This document shows positions 22,806 to 29,134 of a stretch of 38,928 nucleotides of DNA, one piece after another. Source of the stretch: a virus. The stretch lies in IMG/VR virus record IMGVR_UViG_3300045934_000031, positions 1 through 38,928 of that record; one strand, given 5' to 3'. Position 1 is the stretch's first letter. Every line of letters starts with the position of its first letter. The position numbers and the translations under genes are program-made. The notes below the pieces were generated by a model. That model was not told the DNA's origin. It did not search any database and saw only the letters and a list, made by a program, of their open reading frames with translations.

Positions 22806-22975
22806 ATCAATACCTCCTTTTGCAATTGGTTAACCCGTCGCACAAAGACATTATTGATCTCGTTTTGCTTCTGAGCAAACTTAGTCGTTGCATCGCCTAA
22901 TGCCTGCAATGTATCAGCAAGGCTAGTTGTGTGACCGTCGGTAAGCACTGGTTTAAATTCAATGATCTTTGCCAT
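22742..22975 (-). CDS. Small coiled-coil membrane protein (77 aa)
   Basis: Protein of 77 aa starting MAKIIEFKPVLTDGHTT. Residues 22-55 are helical and coiled-coil-like; residues 56-76 (ICKILLLIVGFLMFMIFMAV) form one transmembrane segment. It is probably tail-anchored in the inner membrane. It overlaps the upstream gene by 17 bases and contains the ribosome site for the next gene. Function unknown. Confidence 0.65.
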   Translation of the reverse strand: MAKIIEFKPVLTDGHTTSLADTLQALGDATTKFAQKQNEINNVFVRRVNQLQKEVLICKILLLIVGFLMFMIFMAVK

Positions 22976-23264
22976 TTTTCTTCACCGGCATGGGAGGTTT
23001 ATCATAACTAAGGCTTGTGCTTATTTCAAAGCGAGCGATAGTTATACCGCGCGCCCTTAGAAAATTAGTCATCGATTGCATGGCCGTGCTGATTTTGCTT
23101 TCAATGAGTGTCTGCAAATCTTTGAGCGGCCTAGTCTGATCGCCATGGGGATTGTCCGTATATAACAAACCTTCCAAGGTAATCTCTGGCATAGCCACAT
23201 ACCGCAAAGCCACTAATGGTTTTTGTTTAAGCGGCTTTTCTTTTAAGTTTGCTTTTTGTTTCAT
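22959..23264 (-). CDS. Unknown early protein (101 aa)
   Basis: Protein of 101 aa with a Lys-rich N-terminus (MKQKANLKEKPLKQKPL), then LEGLLYTDNPHGDQTRPL and a helical stretch (LQTLIESKISTAMQSMTNFL). It overlaps the ribbon-helix-helix gene by 38 bases in another frame, so translation is probably coupled. Family not recognised. Confidence 0.55.
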   Translation of the reverse strand: MKQKANLKEKPLKQKPLVALRYVAMPEITLEGLLYTDNPHGDQTRPLKDLQTLIESKISTAMQSMTNFLRARGITIARFEISTSLSYDKPPMPVKKNGKDH

Positions 23265-23427
23265 TTTCCATTTCCTTTATCGGTATAGGTGTATTGTATT
23301 TTTCCATGTATGTTAGGCTTGCCCATCGCATAAACTGAGACATGGTGATATCGTGCTTCACACAATAATCAATTACCATTTTTTTAATCTCGGGATCGAC
23401 TGCAAAATGTATCGAATTCTTAGCCAT
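23227..23427 (-). CDS. Ribbon-helix-helix regulator (66 aa)
   Basis: Protein of 66 aa: a short strand NSIHFAVD, then helix EIKKMVIDYCVKHDI and TMSQFMRWASLTYMEKY. This strand-helix-helix order with the T-M-S-Q-F-M-R turn is the Arc/CopG-type DNA-binding fold. It directly follows the Sak4-like gene (8-base gap). A likely repressor of phage or host promoters; the inverted repeats noted in this annotation are possible targets. Confidence 0.72.
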   Translation of the reverse strand: MAKNSIHFAVDPEIKKMVIDYCVKHDITMSQFMRWASLTYMEKYNTPIPIKEMENETKSKLKRKAA

Positions 23428-23435
23428 AATGCCCC

Positions 23436-24497
23436 TTATTGTTGAGCCGCCGTCTCATCGGATTTAATCAGCGGCACTTGTTTTGATTTAACCTTGTCGT
23501 CGAAAGTATCCTTGATGATTTGAATCCCCCTTTTCAATTCAACAGCTCCAAGGTTTTCAAGGGCGGTCTTTGAACTAGTCCCGAAAACGTTTTCCAGTGT
23601 TGCCACTCGAAGTTTCTTTGCGTCAGCACTAGTACCGTCCATATTGAATTTAATCAGGGTTGCTTGTAACTCTTCTAAAGCAATATCCCTTGCTTTCATC
23701 TTCTCAAAATATGAATTGTCGTTTGCTTCAAAAAGCCCGGTTGAATCCCTTGATTCGTCAAACCCGTGATGCGCACCAATGCTCAAACACTTTACTACCG
23801 GCAAAAATGTATCGAAAGTAGGCTCATCGAAATACTTGCCATCAATCAAATCCCAACGGTCTTTGCGGACCCAACAGCGATGAATATCCTTGAACGTTTT
23901 TGGATCTTCGAGCCGCTCCATTTCCAACAATAAATCAGACTCATAACCAAATTCACCTTCGGCTTTAAACTTAGTCCCGGTCGCCATAAGTTCTTTTTTG
24001 CCGGTCTCTTCGTTTAGTTCCCGTTCCCATTGATAACCCGCGCGCCCGAGCGCTAATACGTGCATCTTCGAGTTGATGAATAGATCGGTGAACTGCGCCC
24101 ATTCGGTCTTGCAAGGTTGCAGTTTGCGAAGAAATTCCTTGGTGCCCGTCTTGACTCCGTAAGCTTTTAATAATTCATTCCATACATGGGTGACTGAATC
24201 GATGATAAACGCATTGTAGCCGCTATCTTCGGCTTCACGCATGGCCGCACACAAATCCTTAAAAGCCCTTGACTTTACAATTGAAAATTGAATGCCCTGT
24301 TGCTTGAAAAAATCGACTAAAAAGTCGCTTGACTTCTCGGTGTCCAGCATGGCGATTTTTGGTTTTTCGATCTTGGCGTATTTGACGACGCCAGCGGCAA
24401 TCCTTGACGCGGTGAAGGTTTTGCCGGAACCCTGAAAGCCCATAATGCCGATCTTTAAAAAGCCCGTTTCATTCTCCGCTGGTCTAAGTAAACCCAT
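23436..24497 (-). CDS. Sak4-like RecA-fold ATPase / recombinase (about 353 aa)
   Basis: I chose ATG 24497 (MGLLRPAENETG) because GGAG lies upstream; a TTG at 24557 would add 20 residues. Walker A is GFQGSGKTF (about 20-28), followed by IAMLDTEKSSDF and a Walker B-like AFIIDSVTHVWNEL (about 100-113). This is the RecA/RadA-like fold of phage Sak4 single-strand annealing recombinases. It lies with the replication genes and would act in recombination-dependent replication or repair. The C-terminal 70 residues are Lys/Asp-rich and may bind other proteins. Confidence 0.82.
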   Translation of the reverse strand: MGLLRPAENETGFLKIGIMGFQGSGKTFTASRIAAGVVKYAKIEKPKIAMLDTEKSSDFLVDFFKQQGIQFSIVKSRAFKDLCAAMREAEDSGYNAFIIDSVTHVWNELLKAYGVKTGTKEFLRKLQPCKTEWAQFTDLFINSKMHVLALGRAGYQWERELNEETGKKELMATGTKFKAEGEFGYESDLLLEMERLEDPKTFKDIHRCWVRKDRWDLIDGKYFDEPTFDTFLPVVKCLSIGAHHGFDESRDSTGLFEANDNSYFEKMKARDIALEELQATLIKFNMDGTSADAKKLRVATLENVFGTSSKTALENLGAVELKRGIQIIKDTFDDKVKSKQVPLIKSDETAAQQ

Positions 24498-24517
24498 TTG
24501 CCACGCTCCATTAAAAA

Positions 24518-24562
24518 GGTTTAAACCACCAATACATGCAATGTTACCTATTGTCAACCTTT
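24518..24562 (-). promoter_or_regulatory. Possible promoter/operator upstream of the Sak4-like gene
   Basis: The stretch before the Sak4-like ATG holds TTGACA (24557-24552) with TATTGG 17 bases downstream on the minus strand, and the perfect palindrome GGTTTAAACC (24518-24527). A second TTGACA with a 17-base spacer to TAGTAC lies just upstream. The -10 elements are weak, so this may be an operator and not a promoter. Confidence 0.35.
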
Positions 24563-24580
24563 GTGTTTCAATGTACTAAA

Positions 24581-24781
24581 TCAATCAATTTCCTTTGTCA
24601 AGGCTTTTGGTTCTTTCAAAGTCATTTTACCTAAACACATAAAACAAGTCTCTTCGCCATAGCAGATAGTATCAATTTCATGATCGTCGCCGTCTTTTTT
24701 TATATATACTTCGACAACACGGCAATCGCCGCATTCGCTACACCATGCATCGGCTTTTTTGGTATCGTACTCGTAACTCAT
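24581..24781 (-). CDS. Small zinc-ribbon protein (66 aa)
   Basis: Protein of 66 aa starting MSYEYDTKKADAWC, with GAGGT five bases before the ATG. WCSECGDC (13-20) and CFMCLG (about 46-51) are two CxxC pairs that can hold one zinc. The remainder is acidic. It lies upstream of the Sak4-like gene. Possibly a nucleic-acid or regulatory protein. Confidence 0.65.
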   Translation of the reverse strand: MSYEYDTKKADAWCSECGDCRVVEVYIKKDGDDHEIDTICYGEETCFMCLGKMTLKEPKALTKEID

Positions 24782-25073
24782 TTGCTACCTCATTTGACAA
24801 AATGTCTGACAAATTGGCAAATGCCATTTAAAAGCACCAAGAGCCCCAAGGTTGAATTATTATTTCTTGCCGCAGGTTTTCTCGTTTTAAAAATCCTATC
24901 GCGGGAAAAAAGAAGTGAGCGCTGTTTTTCATTGTCTTTAAAATGGTACGGCATCTTTGGTTTCCTTTTTCATTCTGATTGCTGTTTCAATCCTTTTCAT
25001 GATCGAAGCTTTTATTTCTGGCGGCATAGAGTAACCGTATTTCTCAATAGCGATTATGCCTCTCGCATAAATC
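24782..25073 (-). other. Remnant 3' end of the disrupted gene plus a possible 34-aa frame
   Basis: From 25040 down to 24938 the frame encodes EKYGYSMPPEIKASIMKRIE and onward to DAVPF and a TAA at 24938. This would be the natural C-terminus of the gene at 25074-25541 if one copy of the 40-bp duplication were removed. Below it a 34-codon frame (ATG 24932, TAA 24828) has only a weak ribosome site. TGACAAA/TGGCAAA motifs repeat three times at about 24795-24822 and may be regulatory. Confidence 0.6.
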
Positions 25074-25121
25074 TCAGGATTTCTCAATAGCGATTATGCC
25101 TCTCGCATAAATCTCAGGATT
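25039..25121. repeat. Perfect 40-bp tandem duplication
   Basis: Bases 25041-25080 and 25081-25120 are identical. The match extends by two bases on the left and one on the right, so the copies share 43 bases. The unit length is not a multiple of three, and it lies at the 3' end of a gene whose frame it shifts. Confidence 0.97.
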
Positions 25122-25541
25122 ATCATGCAGGTCTTGGTAGGTATTGGCATTAAGTAACTCAAAATCGATTCTACATTCACTTGTCCAAGGCGGTATCTTT
25201 TCAAACCTAGCGGCATTGGTGCAGTGACAACGAAAAGTAAAGGCAGATTGATCGCTTCGTTTGAATGCTGTTATCATCCCGTAGCCTTTACAAAACTCAC
25301 ATGACGTAGGATCTATGCCTGGTTTTTTTGGCCTACGCTGCTTAACATATCCAGCGAATTGACCAGGTGTTGGAAAACGTTCCATCTCATAAGCGGCTTG
25401 CTCCGAGGCTGCACGGATTGTTTCATAAAGTTCTTTTTTAAAAAAATAATATAGCCCTTCGATGCGCTCATCGATTTTTTGCGTAGGTAATGATTTAACC
25501 ATAATCTTAACGGCACTCGCAAACTCTTCAATTGCCAGCAT
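25074..25541 (-). CDS. Helicase-loader-like zinc protein, truncated by duplication (155 aa)
   Basis: Helical N-terminal region with YYFFKKELYETIRAASEQAA and the motif RFPTPGQFAGYVKQRR (about 54-69), seen in many phage replication accessory or helicase-loader proteins. A zinc-like part follows (CEFCKGYGMI at about 81-90, then CHCTN near 104). The present end, IAIEKS, is caused by the 40-bp tandem duplication; with one copy the protein would be 187 aa and end DAVPF at 24938. It overlaps the initiator gene by 14 bases. It should help load the host replicative helicase; the zinc part is intact. Confidence 0.72.
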   Translation of the reverse strand: MLAIEEFASAVKIMVKSLPTQKIDERIEGLYYFFKKELYETIRAASEQAAYEMERFPTPGQFAGYVKQRRPKKPGIDPTSCEFCKGYGMITAFKRSDQSAFTFRCHCTNAARFEKIPPWTSECRIDFELLNANTYQDLHDNPEIYARGIIAIEKS

Positions 25542-26337
25542 TTTTCACATCCCCTTCTTTAACGCGTTTTATAAGCCTTGATTCCCAATCATCCTCAACC
25601 CGATTTGACCCGGGGCGTCCGTTCATTGAGCTACCGCCTTTGTCCTGAGTCTTTGATAGCCATAGAGTTATAAAGCGTTCATAGCGTGTTTTTGTTTTTG
25701 TAGGATTTGCTTTAAGCCACGCAATCATCCTATTTAACTCAAGGTCAATGTCAACAGCGGGGTAGGCTTTTCTCCAAATTTCTCTGCTTGATTCTTGAAT
25801 ATTTAAAAAACAAAAACTTCTAGCATCGTATCCGATAGGCGAAGCCTTCGGTACGATGCAAGTCTTTTTACTCTCCTCTCCTATACTTTCCTTTCCTTTC
25901 CTTTCCTTTACAGCGCTGAGTGCTCCACTAGGGCTCGGCGAGTGCTCGGCGAGTACTCTAGGATCGCTTTCATAAGAGACTGATTCATATAACTTTTCTG
26001 AAATCCAATTAGCAATGAGAGGTTTGCTAGGTTTATCGATCCGTTGGTGTTTATGAAAATTTTTAATTAAGAGATATTTTCGATCATTGTACATAAAGAA
26101 TACTACAAGAGCCCTCGGCGAGAGTTCGTCGAGTATAGGGCGAGCAATACAATCAATTGCCGGTTCTTGACAATATGGCAAAATTTTAGCCTTAAGCTCA
26201 TGGTGTTCAAATTCGATCACGCCATAATCGTCACTGAAATTGAGCAGACCAGTGAAAACACGGTATGCCCTATCGGATAGCATGCCCGTTTTTGCATCGG
26301 CATAAATCTCAGGCTTGATTGTTCTTATTCGCCCCAT
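25528..26337 (-). CDS. Replication initiator, DnaD/O-like (269 aa)
   Basis: ATG 26337 (MGRIRTIKPEIYADAKTG) follows AGGAGGT by five bases; the upstream ATG at 26382 has no such site. The first 110 residues are the winged helix usual in phage replisome organisers (LSDRAYRVFTGLLNFSDDYG, then NFHKHQRIDKPSKP). A low-complexity KERKGKE linker (about 150-160) and a C-terminal helical domain follow (AYPAVDIDLELNRMIAWLK). The linker and nearby codons carry DNA repeats that may form the origin, as in the lambda O gene. It binds the origin and recruits the loader encoded next. Confidence 0.75.
   Translation of the reverse strand: MGRIRTIKPEIYADAKTGMLSDRAYRVFTGLLNFSDDYGVIEFEHHELKAKILPYCQEPAIDCIARPILDELSPRALVVFFMYNDRKYLLIKNFHKHQRIDKPSKPLIANWISEKLYESVSYESDPRVLAEHSPSPSGALSAVKERKGKESIGEESKKTCIVPKASPIGYDARSFCFLNIQESSREIWRKAYPAVDIDLELNRMIAWLKANPTKTKTRYERFITLWLSKTQDKGGSSMNGRPGSNRVEDDWESRLIKRVKEGDVKNAGN
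25886..25909. repeat. Pentanucleotide repeat (CTTTC)4.8 in the initiator gene
   Basis: Four full copies of CTTTC and a partial fifth encode the KERKGKE linker of the initiator. On the coding strand the tract is pure purine (AGGAAAGGAAAGG). Gain or loss of a unit would shift the frame. Similar purine tracts occur in the linkers of related phage initiators. Confidence 0.85.
25933..26136. repeat. Iteron-like CTCGGCGAG pairs inside the initiator gene (candidate origin)
   Basis: CTCGGCGAG occurs at 25934-25942, 25945-25953 and 26114-26122, and as TTCGTCGAG at 26125-26133. In both pairs the copies are 11 bases apart, one helical turn, and the pairs are 180 bases apart. Between them lies an A+T-rich stretch (about 26045-26105, with AAAATTTTTAATTAAGAG). 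Iterons plus an A+T-rich segment inside an initiator gene is the lambda origin layout. Confidence 0.5.
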
Positions 26338-26400
26338 AATACCTCCTAAAAGCAAAACGGGGATGAGAGAGATCGCCCCCACCCCCGTTGCTCGCGGTGT

Positions 26401-26470
26401 ATGAGACTAACGGCGAAGTTAGAAAGAACACCGCAAATTTAAATATTTTTGATTGTTCGCCGTTTCTCAT
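26401..26470. promoter_or_regulatory. Long inverted repeat upstream of the initiator gene
   Basis: ATGAGA-N4-CGGCGAA (26401-26417) is mirrored by TTCGCCG-N2-TCTCAT (26456-26470), 13 paired bases in two blocks around a 38-base A+T-rich centre. It lies in the gap before the initiator gene and just downstream of a possible promoter. It could be an operator, or a 5'-UTR hairpin that controls initiator synthesis. There is no U-tract, so it is unlikely to be a terminator. Confidence 0.45.
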
Positions 26471-26476
26471 TCTGCT

Positions 26477-26504
26477 TTTTTACTCTCACTAATTTAGGTG
26501 TCAA
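26477..26504 (-). promoter_or_regulatory. Possible promoter for the replication genes
   Basis: On the minus strand TTGACA (26504-26499) is followed after 16 bases by TAAAAA (26482-26477). The -35 is consensus, the -10 matches four of six. It overlaps the end of the 60-aa membrane protein gene and sits right before the long inverted repeat. Confidence 0.4.
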
Positions 26505-26683
26505 CTATTTTTATTCATCCTCTCGTTTTCAATTGCCGCATCAGCGATCTTTTTATAGATCGCAACCATTTGTTCGCGGCTCGCTTTTGCGAATGGATAT
26601 GTTGGCGTCCACTCAACCCCGAAAAAATATCCTAGACAAAACATGACGATTCCAAAAACTCCCGAGATAATTATTATTTCCAT
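26501..26683 (-). CDS. Small single-TM protein (60 aa)
   Basis: Protein of 60 aa: MEIIIISGVFGIVMFCLGYFFG is an N-terminal transmembrane anchor, followed by a polar helical part (REQMVAIYKKIADAAIENER). GGGGGG lies before the ATG. An inner-membrane protein facing the cytoplasm or periplasm, of unknown function, in the early module. Confidence 0.65.
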   Translation of the reverse strand: MEIIIISGVFGIVMFCLGYFFGVEWTPTYPFAKASREQMVAIYKKIADAAIENERMNKNS

Positions 26684-26696
26684 GGTCCCCCCTTTG

Positions 26697-27134
26697 TTAT
26701 TCGCACCAAACGTTTAAGTAAAAATAGACCGGTGTATAATTCACGGCTTCTTTGATATCGCTCGGAGTCGCAATGCGACCAAAGTGATCGTAAATATAAA
26801 CTCTCACTGCATCTAATGCTAATGATGCCCCGACACTGACACCCAAACGACCAAGCATATCATTTGGCGTAGCGGTCACGGAAAAGATTTGCTCACAAGC
26901 TTTGGTGTATTTAATTTCGATGTACTCAGCGGTTTGACTGATGGATTTAAGACCGAGCGCTTTGTGATCTTGATCTTCGAGAATTTTCCAATCCCCTGTT
27001 TGAGTCGCACTAATTATCCCCATGCGATCCTCGCGTTGAGGTGGCGTCGGGGTTTTGTCGACTACATTGCTGGCCGCGCTTTTCCCGCAAGCACAAAGCA
27101 AGAAGGCTAAAAATAATATTGGTTGATGCTTCAT
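26697..27134 (-). CDS. Phage lipoprotein (145 aa)
   Basis: Signal peptide MKHQPILFLAFLLCACG with a lipobox-like LCAC; a TP-rich spacer follows (DKTPTPPQRED). The mature domain has ISQTAEYIEIKYTKACEQIF and a C-terminal VYFYLNVWCE, so two Cys that may pair. The Gly/Ala-rich middle (LGRLGVSVGASLALDAV) could be a membrane-facing helix. No family recognised. With the 55-aa lipoprotein upstream it starts the early region with envelope-directed products. Confidence 0.7.
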   Translation of the reverse strand: MKHQPILFLAFLLCACGKSAASNVVDKTPTPPQREDRMGIISATQTGDWKILEDQDHKALGLKSISQTAEYIEIKYTKACEQIFSVTATPNDMLGRLGVSVGASLALDAVRVYIYDHFGRIATPSDIKEAVNYTPVYFYLNVWCE

Positions 27135-27149
27135 GTTGATTTTCCTTTC

Positions 27150-27305
27150 TTAGTTTAAACCCATATATTCTTTTATCATGATCGGTTTATAGCCCAAGTT
27201 TTTGATCGCCTTATAAGCCAAGTAAGGCGTTCTAGCTTTTTGATAAATCATAAACACTGCACCGGGGGCTGTTTTATCCAAATATCTCACTTCATATTTT
27301 TTCAT
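27150..27305 (-). CDS. Small basic early protein (51 aa)
   Basis: A 51-aa frame starts at ATG 27305 (MKKYEVRYLDKTAPGAVFMI) with GAGGT upstream and ends at TAA 27150. It overlaps the lipoprotein gene before it by 14 bases. It looks like a small alpha/beta protein with ARTPYLAYKAIKNLGYKPIM. No family recognised; small early proteins of this kind often bind host factors. Confidence 0.6.
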   Translation of the reverse strand: MKKYEVRYLDKTAPGAVFMIYQKARTPYLAYKAIKNLGYKPIMIKEYMGLN

Positions 27306-27459
27306 TGGCTACCTCTTTAGTATTGCAAATCCATTCGGTGTGATCGGCGTTACCGATCTTCAGGCTGATTAATTCGCATCTGTCGATATCGAGCGTTTCA
27401 GTTTCGTCGCCACAACCAATCAAAAATATTGCGGTCAATAATACGATTAGGTATCTCAT
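27292..27459 (-). CDS. Small lipoprotein (55 aa)
   Basis: ATG 27459 opens MRYLIVLLTAIFLIGCGDE: a signal peptide with lipobox LIGC, Cys 16. The mature part is only about 40 residues and has two more Cys (DRCELIS and EWICNTK) that could form a disulfide. The ribosome site ACGGAGGTG lies inside the end of the upstream gene. Such tiny lipoproteins in phage early regions are sometimes superinfection-exclusion factors; this is only an analogy. Confidence 0.68.
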   Translation of the reverse strand: MRYLIVLLTAIFLIGCGDETETLDIDRCELISLKIGNADHTEWICNTKEVANEKI

Positions 27460-27460
27460 T

Positions 27461-27562
27461 TTACTTCACCTCCGTAGCTTGGCAGACCACAATCTCGCCA
27501 GCATCTACCATGTCGTCCAAAAGCTCGATCATGTCCAGGATATCGTTGATTACAGTTTCCAT
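27461..27562 (-). CDS. First early gene, small acidic protein (33 aa)
   Basis: A 33-aa frame at ATG 27562 (METVINDILDMIELLDDMVD), preceded by GAGGTGAT and directly downstream of the strong early promoter. It is strongly acidic and helical, ending ICQATEVK-like (VVCQATEVK). As the first product of the early operon it could be an inhibitor of a host protein; acidic early proteins often are, but there is no direct evidence. Confidence 0.6.
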   Translation of the reverse strand: METVINDILDMIELLDDMVDAGEIVVCQATEVK

Positions 27563-27594
27563 TTATCACCTCGCCGTTAATTGTTGATATATAT

Positions 27595-27623
27595 ATAGTA
27601 CAATGGATGTCAAAGGATGTCAA
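27595..27623 (-). promoter_or_regulatory. Strong early promoter, TTGACA-17-TACTAT
   Basis: On the minus strand TTGACA (27623-27618) and TACTAT (27600-27595) are separated by 17 bases. A second TTGACA 10 bases further (27613-27608) has TATATC 16 bases downstream. TTGACATCC is thus repeated in tandem with a 10-base period. The start of the 33-aa gene is about 33 bases beyond the -10. This is the best promoter in the window. Confidence 0.8.
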
Positions 27624-27679
27624 GCATAATAATATACACTAAAATAGTCAATGATAATGGATGCTTATATATGGCTCCA

Positions 27680-27754
27680 ATGGCGGGCTAGAAAACCCCG
27701 GTAACGTGGCATTCCAGGGCTTTACAACGCGTGTGGCGTACGTTCGCCCGCCAT
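27680..27754 (-). terminator. Structured GC-rich element at the end of the late unit (terminator)
   Basis: Just after the stop at 27759 the transcript can form AAAGCCCTGG/CCGGGGTTTT (27723-27714 with 27701-27692), a 10-base-pair stem with two wobble pairs and a 12-base loop, followed by CTA. An outer nine-base-pair stem ATGGCGGGC/GCCCGCCAT (27754-27746 and 27688-27680) encloses it together with a small hairpin ACGC/GCGT. This gives a three-way junction. The main stem with its U run is a credible intrinsic terminator separating the late unit from the early promoter. Confidence 0.6.
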
Positions 27755-27758
27755 AGAG

Positions 27759-28121
27759 CTAAGTGGAGGCAGTAACCGCTTGCTTAAGGGTGAAGCGTGC
27801 GTCAACTGCTATAAATTCGTCGAGGCTCGAAAGCTTAACTTTAACGTCATACGTATATTCCTTGTCGAGCACAACGCTTGCAAAATGAGTGGTTAAAATC
27901 TTAATGTCCAATTCGCCTTTATTGGTTACTTGATTGGCAAGTGTTATCCCGCTACCGACTGTTAACTGTAACACGCCGGGGTCTGCATCGGTTCGCCTTT
28001 CCTTAACCGTAAACCAAACCGAGGCACCGGTTAGATCAACCAGCGCCTCTGTCTTATCCCTTATGGTGCAGTGGATATTGTATTGCTCGCCTTTGCGTAC
28101 TGTTAAATTATTGTCCGACAT
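27759..28121 (-). CDS. Baseplate/fibre accessory protein, Ig-like (120 aa)
   Basis: ATG 28121 (MSDNNLTVRKGEQYNIHCTI) overlaps the upstream stop as TAATG and follows GGGGGT; a start at 28142 is possible. The beta-sandwich pattern (LVDLTGASVWFTVKERRTDA, then YTYDVKVKLSSLDEFIAVD) resembles the N-terminal domain of BppU-type upper baseplate proteins. It is the last gene of the fibre region. Probably helps attach or extend a receptor-binding protein. Confidence 0.6.
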   Translation of the reverse strand: MSDNNLTVRKGEQYNIHCTIRDKTEALVDLTGASVWFTVKERRTDADPGVLQLTVGSGITLANQVTNKGELDIKILTTHFASVVLDKEYTYDVKVKLSSLDEFIAVDARFTLKQAVTAST

Positions 28122-29134
28122 TATAACCCCCAATACGGCCAATCATAAGTTAGATTCTTAGCGTAAGCCGCGCCACACATTTGTAAATTGGACCGGCCCG
28201 ACGGCGCTTCGGTATATTCTCTCATCCCAAAACGTATGCCATTAGCAGGATTGATTCCACCTAATGCGCTCAAAGCCGATCCGAAAACTAAACTGCCGGC
28301 AACGCTTACACTATCCACAAAGCACGTCGGCAAAGTTAAACTCCGATCAAATTTGAGTTTAACATGGTGCCAAAGATTATCATTGAACAATGTAGTTCCG
28401 GTCAATACAAATTTAGTTTCATGGAATGCTAAGGCATCGTCGAATATCAGAACCACTATGGAAACGGGCGCGAACGGCCCAACGGTTGAGACAAATATTT
28501 CAATGCCTGCTTTAAACGGGGAAGCCGCGTCACGTATATCGTAATCGAAAAATGAATAAAACGTATCAAGTTGCGGTGAAACGCTTTTCATCCCAAAGTA
28601 AAGTTGAAAGTTCGAGGTTCCAGGCTTCATTGAAATGTTTACGGGGCCGCTTGAATTACCGCCACCGTCTGTCCCCGGTGCTGTATGGTGTGAAAAAAAG
28701 CTTGCCGTATTATTCCAGTAAACGGCTTTCATATCGGTATTGGGCGGACCGGGTTGGCCGTAGCTTATGTTGCTTGAGCCAATTTTGCCGGCCTTGTAGG
28801 TATCGCCAAGAATCTCACTTATGTAATCGCCGCATGATGCTTTGCCCCAATGCCAAACTTCAGTAGCTCCCGTTAATGGCGGATAGTAGGATGGGACAAT
28901 TTCACAATGATCAATCTTGCCGCTCAATCCGGGGCCGCTCGCTTGACCGCGCAAGCTTGGTTGATTCATTAAACCGCTCAGTTGATTTATTGCTGCGACG
29001 CCTTTGAGATTTGGTTGGTTAATCGTGCCTAGAATATTTGGCTGCACCATTAATCCACTTATTGGGTGCTGGACAAAAGTGCTACTACCTCCACCCGCTG
29101 TTGAACCACCATAGCCACGCGTAACTACAGTCAT
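28121..29134 (-). CDS. Fibre protein with N-terminal repeats and LamG-like domain (337 aa)
   Basis: The first 95 residues hold a short Gly/Gln/Pro repeat (GLMVQPNILGTINQPNLKG, then GLMNQPSLRG) of about 10-12 residues. A concanavalin/LamG-like sandwich follows (about 110-330: FQLYFGMKSVSPQLDTFYSF, NLWHHVKLKFDRSLTL). LamG-like domains in phage fibres bind glycans. Probable receptor-binding or adhesion protein. The start overlaps the previous gene by ATGA. Confidence 0.66.
   Translation of the reverse strand: MTVVTRGYGGSTAGGGSSTFVQHPISGLMVQPNILGTINQPNLKGVAAINQLSGLMNQPSLRGQASGPGLSGKIDHCEIVPSYYPPLTGATEVWHWGKASCGDYISEILGDTYKAGKIGSSNISYGQPGPPNTDMKAVYWNNTASFFSHHTAPGTDGGGNSSGPVNISMKPGTSNFQLYFGMKSVSPQLDTFYSFFDYDIRDAASPFKAGIEIFVSTVGPFAPVSIVVLIFDDALAFHETKFVLTGTTLFNDNLWHHVKLKFDRSLTLPTCFVDSVSVAGSLVFGSALSALGGINPANGIRFGMREYTEAPSGRSNLQMCGAAYAKNLTYDWPYWGL

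Noticed and set aside
27680-27754. A tRNA-like element (GGCGGGC/GCCCGCC acceptor-like stem)
   Set aside because: The spacing leaves no room for a T arm before the 3' strand of the stem, and no D or anticodon arm fits on either strand. A terminator-like structure explains it better.
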